This document shows positions 62,670-64,000 of a stretch of DNA of 64,000 nt, one piece after another (position 1 is the first letter of the stretch; every line of letters begins with the position of its first letter). The DNA lies in assembly GCF_002021565.1 (NCBI RefSeq), contig NZ_MSZX01000012.1, forward strand, positions 161,656 to 225,655. The letters are read 5' to 3'. Source of the DNA: Paenibacillus selenitireducens (lineage in GTDB: Bacteria > Bacillota > Bacilli > Paenibacillales > Paenibacillaceae). Both the position numbers and the translations under genes were made by a program. Below the pieces are notes generated by a model, which was given only the letters and a program-made list of their open reading frames with translations, did not search any database and was not told where the DNA came from.

Positions 62670-63878
62670 ATGAATCAACCTGTTTTAAGTATCGATATTG
62701 CGAAGGGGAAGAGCGTTGCCGCTGCCTTCACTTCCTATGGCGTACAAGTGAAAAAGCCCTTCTCTTTCTCCCATTCACCTGATCATGTTTCGTCATTGCT
62801 TTCAGTTCTTGTTCAGCTTGAAGAATCTACAACGCTGCGACCAACTGTCGTTATGGAGGCGACTGGTAATTATTCGAAGCCTATTGCTTCTTTCTTTTTC
62901 TCGCACGGGTATCCCGTTTTCTTGTTAAACCCCTTAACGACTCATGAGCTCAAAAAGCGCTCTACTCGTAAGGTAAAGACCGATCCTATTGATGCAATTC
63001 GAATTGCTAATGCATTCTATTTAGGGGAAGGTACGCCAATCATGCCAATGGATGAAAAGGTCACTGAACTACGGTTTCTCTGTCGCCAACATGCCCAATG
63101 GAAAGCTCTTCTTGGTGAAGTTCAGCTGCAATTCCGTTCCATTCTGGATTTGGCTTTTCCGGGCTATGACAAGGCTTTTCAGAACATTTTCAACCCTTCA
63201 TCCATTCAGCTTCTCACTAAATTCCCTTCCCCCTCAGCTTTACTGACTGCGGACAAAGAGGACGTATTAACCATTCTTATGCTGAATCGAAGAGGTCGTA
63301 CTTGGAATGAAGATAAATACGCGCAGCTTCTGGGAATTGCGCGGAGTAGCCTTCCTGATCCGTGTGGATCTCAGGCGCATATATTTGCAATGCAGAATTT
63401 CATAGGGTTATTCAAGGCTTACCAAGAAGGAATTACAGCACTCGAAAAACAAATGGAATCCTTAGTTCAAGAATCTTCTGCCTACCACCTACTACGATCG
63501 ATCCCTGGGGTGGGGCCGATTACTGCGGCAATGATTCACGCTGAAATTGGGGACATAAAAAGGTTCCCTTCCGTGAAACAGTTGACCGCTTTTGCAGGGC
63601 TGGATTCATCTGTTTACGAGTCAGGAACCTTTAAAGCAAACCAGAATCGTATCTCAAAACGGGGCTCTGCATATCTCCGTACAGCGCTCTACCAAGCAAC
63701 AGTTGGGGGTATCTCAAAGCAAATCCACGGCCCTCGAAATCCGATTCTATGGCAATATTACCAGCAAAAACGACTTGAAGGCAAACCTGCCAAAGTTGCC
63801 ATTGTGGCGACTTCAAACAAGCTTTTGCGCATGATTTACGGAATTTTGAGTAACGACGCGCCCTTTCAGAGCAAATAA
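62670..63878 (+). CDS. IS110-family transposase
   Basis: 402 residues from the ATG at 62670, four bases after AAGGAGGTC; an earlier in-frame start lies before this site. N-terminal RuvC-like DEDD domain: VLSIDIAKGKSVAA with the first Asp, VVMEATGNYSKPIA with the Glu, KVKTDPIDAIRIAN with the last Asp pair. C-terminal transposase_20 domain: RSIPGVGPITAAMIHAEIGD, FAGLDSSVYESG and KRGSAYLRTALYQ with the serine. Complete and apparently functional. It works with a bridge RNA in known members. Confidence 0.95.
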   Translation: MNQPVLSIDIAKGKSVAAAFTSYGVQVKKPFSFSHSPDHVSSLLSVLVQLEESTTLRPTVVMEATGNYSKPIASFFFSHGYPVFLLNPLTTHELKKRSTRKVKTDPIDAIRIANAFYLGEGTPIMPMDEKVTELRFLCRQHAQWKALLGEVQLQFRSILDLAFPGYDKAFQNIFNPSSIQLLTKFPSPSALLTADKEDVLTILMLNRRGRTWNEDKYAQLLGIARSSLPDPCGSQAHIFAMQNFIGLFKAYQEGITALEKQMESLVQESSAYHLLRSIPGVGPITAAMIHAEIGDIKRFPSVKQLTAFAGLDSSVYESGTFKANQNRISKRGSAYLRTALYQATVGGISKQIHGPRNPILWQYYQQKRLEGKPAKVAIVATSNKLLRMIYGILSNDAPFQSK

Positions 63879-64000
63879 CGGATATTAATAGTTATATTTT
63901 ACCATTAACTCGCTTCTTGCAGTAGGCTTATTTGAGTCTGCATTCTTTGGAGTTCTGAAATCTTAAATCTGTTGAATCTTGACTTTGATTAGCTGGTTTA

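Larger units (their letters stand above)
62486..64000 (+). mobile_element. IS110-family insertion sequence, boundaries not fixed
   Basis: Non-coding leader, transposase and about 120 bases of right-flank sequence. A TTAGCTGGTT string occurs both at 62583-62592 in the leader and near 63989-63998 by the right edge. IS110 elements lack inverted terminal repeats, so the ends cannot be set from this window; the right end may lie outside. Confidence 0.55.

Overview
The window looks like chromosomal DNA of a Paenibacillus-type member of the Bacillota. Support comes from strong GGAGG-like ribosome sites, frequent TTG/GTG starts, SLH and 'stalk' (copper amine oxidase N-terminal-like) surface proteins, an opuC osmolyte system, a sporulation-type diadenylate cyclase (CdaS), and L-box and ydaO-type riboswitches. 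This is inference from content; no marker gene fixes the species.

Layout. 1-2.4 kb: exopolysaccharide phosphoregulation genes (BY-kinase cut by the left edge, Wzz/YveK adaptor, PHP phosphatase) behind a PilZ protein. 2.5-3.2 kb: an XRE repressor with two operator-like palindromes, converging on a 52-codon gene. 3.7-8.3 kb: gltB, glutamate synthase large subunit. 8.5-11.4 kb: a YhgE/Pip membrane protein and its TetR regulator, which share a candidate operator. 11.6-12.7 kb: a diacylglycerol-glucosyltransferase-like enzyme.

12.9-25.1 kb: a nine-gene, one-strand cluster: ROK regulator, Fe(III)-type ABC importer (binding lipoprotein, ATPase, double permease), secreted PIG-L deacetylase with NEW3-like domains, creatininase-family amidohydrolase, argininosuccinate-lyase-like enzyme, GlcNAc-kinase-like protein and cytoplasmic PIG-L deacetylase. 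It reads as a complete uptake and breakdown pathway for an unidentified, probably amino-sugar-containing or N-succinyl-type conjugate. I consider it the best candidate for an undescribed system here.

26-30 kb: the opuCA-CB-CC-CD osmolyte transporter behind a c-di-AMP (ydaO/yuaA) riboswitch with a matching promoter and tandem terminators. A c-di-AMP synthase gene (cdaS) lies at 61.4 kb. 30-36 kb: AT-rich accessory DNA with a sigma-like HTH gene, a frameshifted yvrJ, three stalk-domain proteins, a decayed ISAzo13-type transposase, the 3' end of a group II intron and a broken SUFU-domain gene. 36.5-45.2 kb: PQQ-propeller protein, SLH protein, ABC-F ATPase, metallo-hydrolase, amidase_6 protein and a CvfC-like HEAT-repeat protein.

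45.2-46.5 kb: dispersed inverted repeats, then about 20 tandem 38/39-bp units that begin inside the 3' end of an ABC exporter gene. 48.5-53.2 kb: a lysine riboswitch with lysP, then a Ca2+ P-type ATPase. 53-61 kb: PEP-mutase-family enzyme, divergent MFS/SgrR pair, DUF418-like membrane protein with a TetR-type operator, DUF4062 protein, and a VOC/WYL divergent pair. 61.4-64 kb: cdaS, a compact pseudoknotted structured RNA with its own terminator, and an IS110-family element whose 5' leader is a candidate bridge RNA; the element may run past the right edge.
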